Assembly: GCA_030918015.1 (NCBI GenBank)
Contig: JAUPTP010000039.1
Span: 1 to 9,808, forward strand
Origin: Pseudomonadota bacterium
GTDB taxonomy: Bacteria > Pseudomonadota > Gammaproteobacteria > Burkholderiales > Burkholderiaceae_C
Reading direction: 5' to 3'
Length of the DNA: 9,808 nt
In this document: piece by piece, positions 9,138-9,808 of the stretch
Layout: the number at the start of each line of letters is the position of its first letter
Numbering within the stretch: position 1 is the stretch's first letter
The notes under the pieces: model-generated
The model's input: only the letters and a program-made list of their open reading frames with translations
Told to the model about the DNA's origin: nothing
Database searches by the model: none
Position numbers and translations under genes: made by a program

Positions 9138-9162
9138 ACGCCGGCCCCGTGCCGGCGTTTTT
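9138..9162 (+). terminator. Intrinsic terminator after yggX
   Basis: Arms ACGCCGGC (9138–9145) and GCCGGCGT (9151–9158) form a perfect 8-bp GC-rich stem with a 5-nt loop (CCCGT), followed by a T run reaching 9162. It lies 30 bp after the yggX stop, so it ends the argA/yggX transcript and insulates the iron-transport gene downstream. Confidence 0.88.
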
Positions 9163-9199
9163 CATGGTTTCGTGCCAGGCAACAGCCTGAGCAACACAA

Positions 9200-9229
9200 T
9201 TGCGAATGATTCACGTTATCTGCTAAGAT
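9200..9229 (+). promoter_or_regulatory. Putative sigma-70 promoter of the iron-binding-protein gene
   Basis: A −35-like TTGCGA (9200–9205) and −10-like TAAGAT (9224–9229) are separated by 18 bp. A TGC at 9221–9223 gives an extended −10. Transcription would start near 9236, leaving a ~40-nt leader before the ATG at 9277. Each hexamer matches 4 of 6 consensus bases; placement just after a terminator and under a Fur-box match supports it. Confidence 0.6.
9202..9220. promoter_or_regulatory. Fur box overlapping the promoter
   Basis: GCGAATGATTCACGTTATC matches the 19-bp Fur consensus GATAATGATAATCATTATC at 13 of 19 positions, including AATGAT on the left and TTATC on the right. It fills the −35 to −10 spacer, the classical position for iron-dependent repression by Fur. 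The gene downstream encodes a ferric-iron binding protein, which fits this regulation. Confidence 0.68.
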
Positions 9230-9276
9230 CAAAATCTGATCATCCATTTGCCGGCCCCGCAGCCGGATCGCACGTC

Positions 9277-9808
9277 ATGAGCGCGAAGACCCCCCTGAAG
9301 ATGCTCGCCGGACTGATTGCCGGCCTCGGTGCCCTGGCCGCCCAGCCGGCCCTGGCGCAGGAACAGGTCCTGAACCTGTATTCGGCGCGGCACTATCAGA
9401 CCGACGAGGCGCTTTACGCGAATTTCACCAAGGCCACGGGCATCCGGATCAATACCGTCAGCGCGGATGACGCCGGCATCCTGCAGCGCCTGAAAAGCGA
9501 AGGCACGGCCAGCCCCGCGGACGTGATCCTGCTGGTCGATGCGGCGCGCCTGTGGTATGCGGAATCGACCGGCCTGTTCGCCCCGGTCAAGTCGGCCGTG
9601 CTGGAGCAGCGCATTCCCGCGCAGCTGCGCGGCAAGGACGAAGGCCAGGGCTCGCCCTGGTTCGGATTCTCGACGCGCGCGCGCGTGGTGATCTACAACA
9701 AGCGCAAGATCAAGCGCGAGGATGTGGACACCTACGCCAAGCTGGCCGATCCGAAGCTCAAGGGCCAGTTCTGCTCGCGCAGCGGCTCGCACCCCTACAA
9801 CCTGTCGC
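9277..9808 (+). CDS. fbpA: Periplasmic Fe(III)-binding protein of an iron ABC transporter, FbpA/FutA family (partial, runs off right edge)
   Basis: Solute-binding protein that captures ferric iron in the periplasm and delivers it to an inner-membrane ABC permease. 177 codons are visible, about half of the usual ~340. A Sec signal peptide is clear: basic start MSAKTPLK, hydrophobic core, then ALA cleavage after residue 27. The mature protein starts QEQVLNLYSARHYQTDEALY; the family's RHY motif, whose His/Tyr commonly contribute to iron binding, is present. DVILLVDAARLW, PWFGFSTRARVVIYNK and GQFCSRSGSHPYNLS are further family signatures. The ATG at 9277 has only a weak upstream GGA as ribosome site, but it gives the complete signal peptide. 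A Fur box and promoter lie ~50–75 bp upstream. FbpA and FutA/AfuA names are used interchangeably here; the visible half cannot separate them. Permease and ATPase genes would be expected downstream. Confidence 0.88.
   Translation, partial: MSAKTPLKMLAGLIAGLGALAAQPALAQEQVLNLYSARHYQTDEALYANFTKATGIRINTVSADDAGILQRLKSEGTASPADVILLVDAARLWYAESTGLFAPVKSAVLEQRIPAQLRGKDEGQGSPWFGFSTRARVVIYNKRKIKREDVDTYAKLADPKLKGQFCSRSGSHPYNLS

Noticed and set aside
9250..9267. Short GC hairpin (CCGGC … GCCGG) in the fbpA leader as an RNA regulator
   Set aside because: Only 5 bp of stem in a GC-rich genome and no conserved riboswitch features; expected by chance.
9229..9792. 187-codon open frame on the minus strand opposite fbpA
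   Set aside because: The plus-strand reading gives a full signal peptide and FbpA signatures plus promoter and Fur box; the antisense frame is a shadow.

Overview
The window is GC-rich, and its core genes look like those of a betaproteobacterium, probably Burkholderiales. The ArgA N-terminus and the argA–yggX pairing are the main grounds for this; the placement is by recall of protein families, not by a search.

Left three quarters (1–7230, minus strand): a type I-F (Ypest / I-F1) CRISPR-Cas operon read right to left as cas1 – cas2-3 – csy1 (cas8f) – csy2 (cas5f) – csy3 (cas7f). csy3 is cut by the left edge. The genes are packed tightly: a 4-bp overlap between cas1 and cas2-3, a short gap before csy1, an 11-bp overlap between csy1 and csy2, and 21 nt before csy3. 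cas6f (csy4) and the CRISPR array are normally next in this order and would lie beyond position 1; no repeat array is present in the window. Cas1 and the Cas2 part of Cas2-3 make up the adaptation module. Csy1/Csy2/Csy3, with Cas6f, form the crRNA-guided surveillance complex, and the HD-helicase part of Cas2-3 degrades the target. All catalytic residues I checked are intact, so the visible part looks functional.

Middle (7231–7439): a short divergent intergenic region, AT-richer than its surroundings, that must hold the start signals of both the cas operon and argA. It contains a perfect 8-bp inverted repeat and an imperfect direct repeat.

Right quarter (7440–9808, plus strand): ordinary chromosomal genes. 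These are argA (N-acetylglutamate synthase), yggX (Fe(II)-trafficking / oxidative-damage protection) with a clear intrinsic terminator, then a promoter overlapped by a good Fur-box match, and the start of a periplasmic Fe(III)-binding protein gene of the FbpA/FutA family that runs off the right edge.

I found no undescribed system. The window is best read as a canonical I-F CRISPR-Cas locus beside arginine-biosynthesis and iron-homeostasis genes. The least-explained parts are the repeats upstream of cas1 and the extended C-terminal tail of Csy2.
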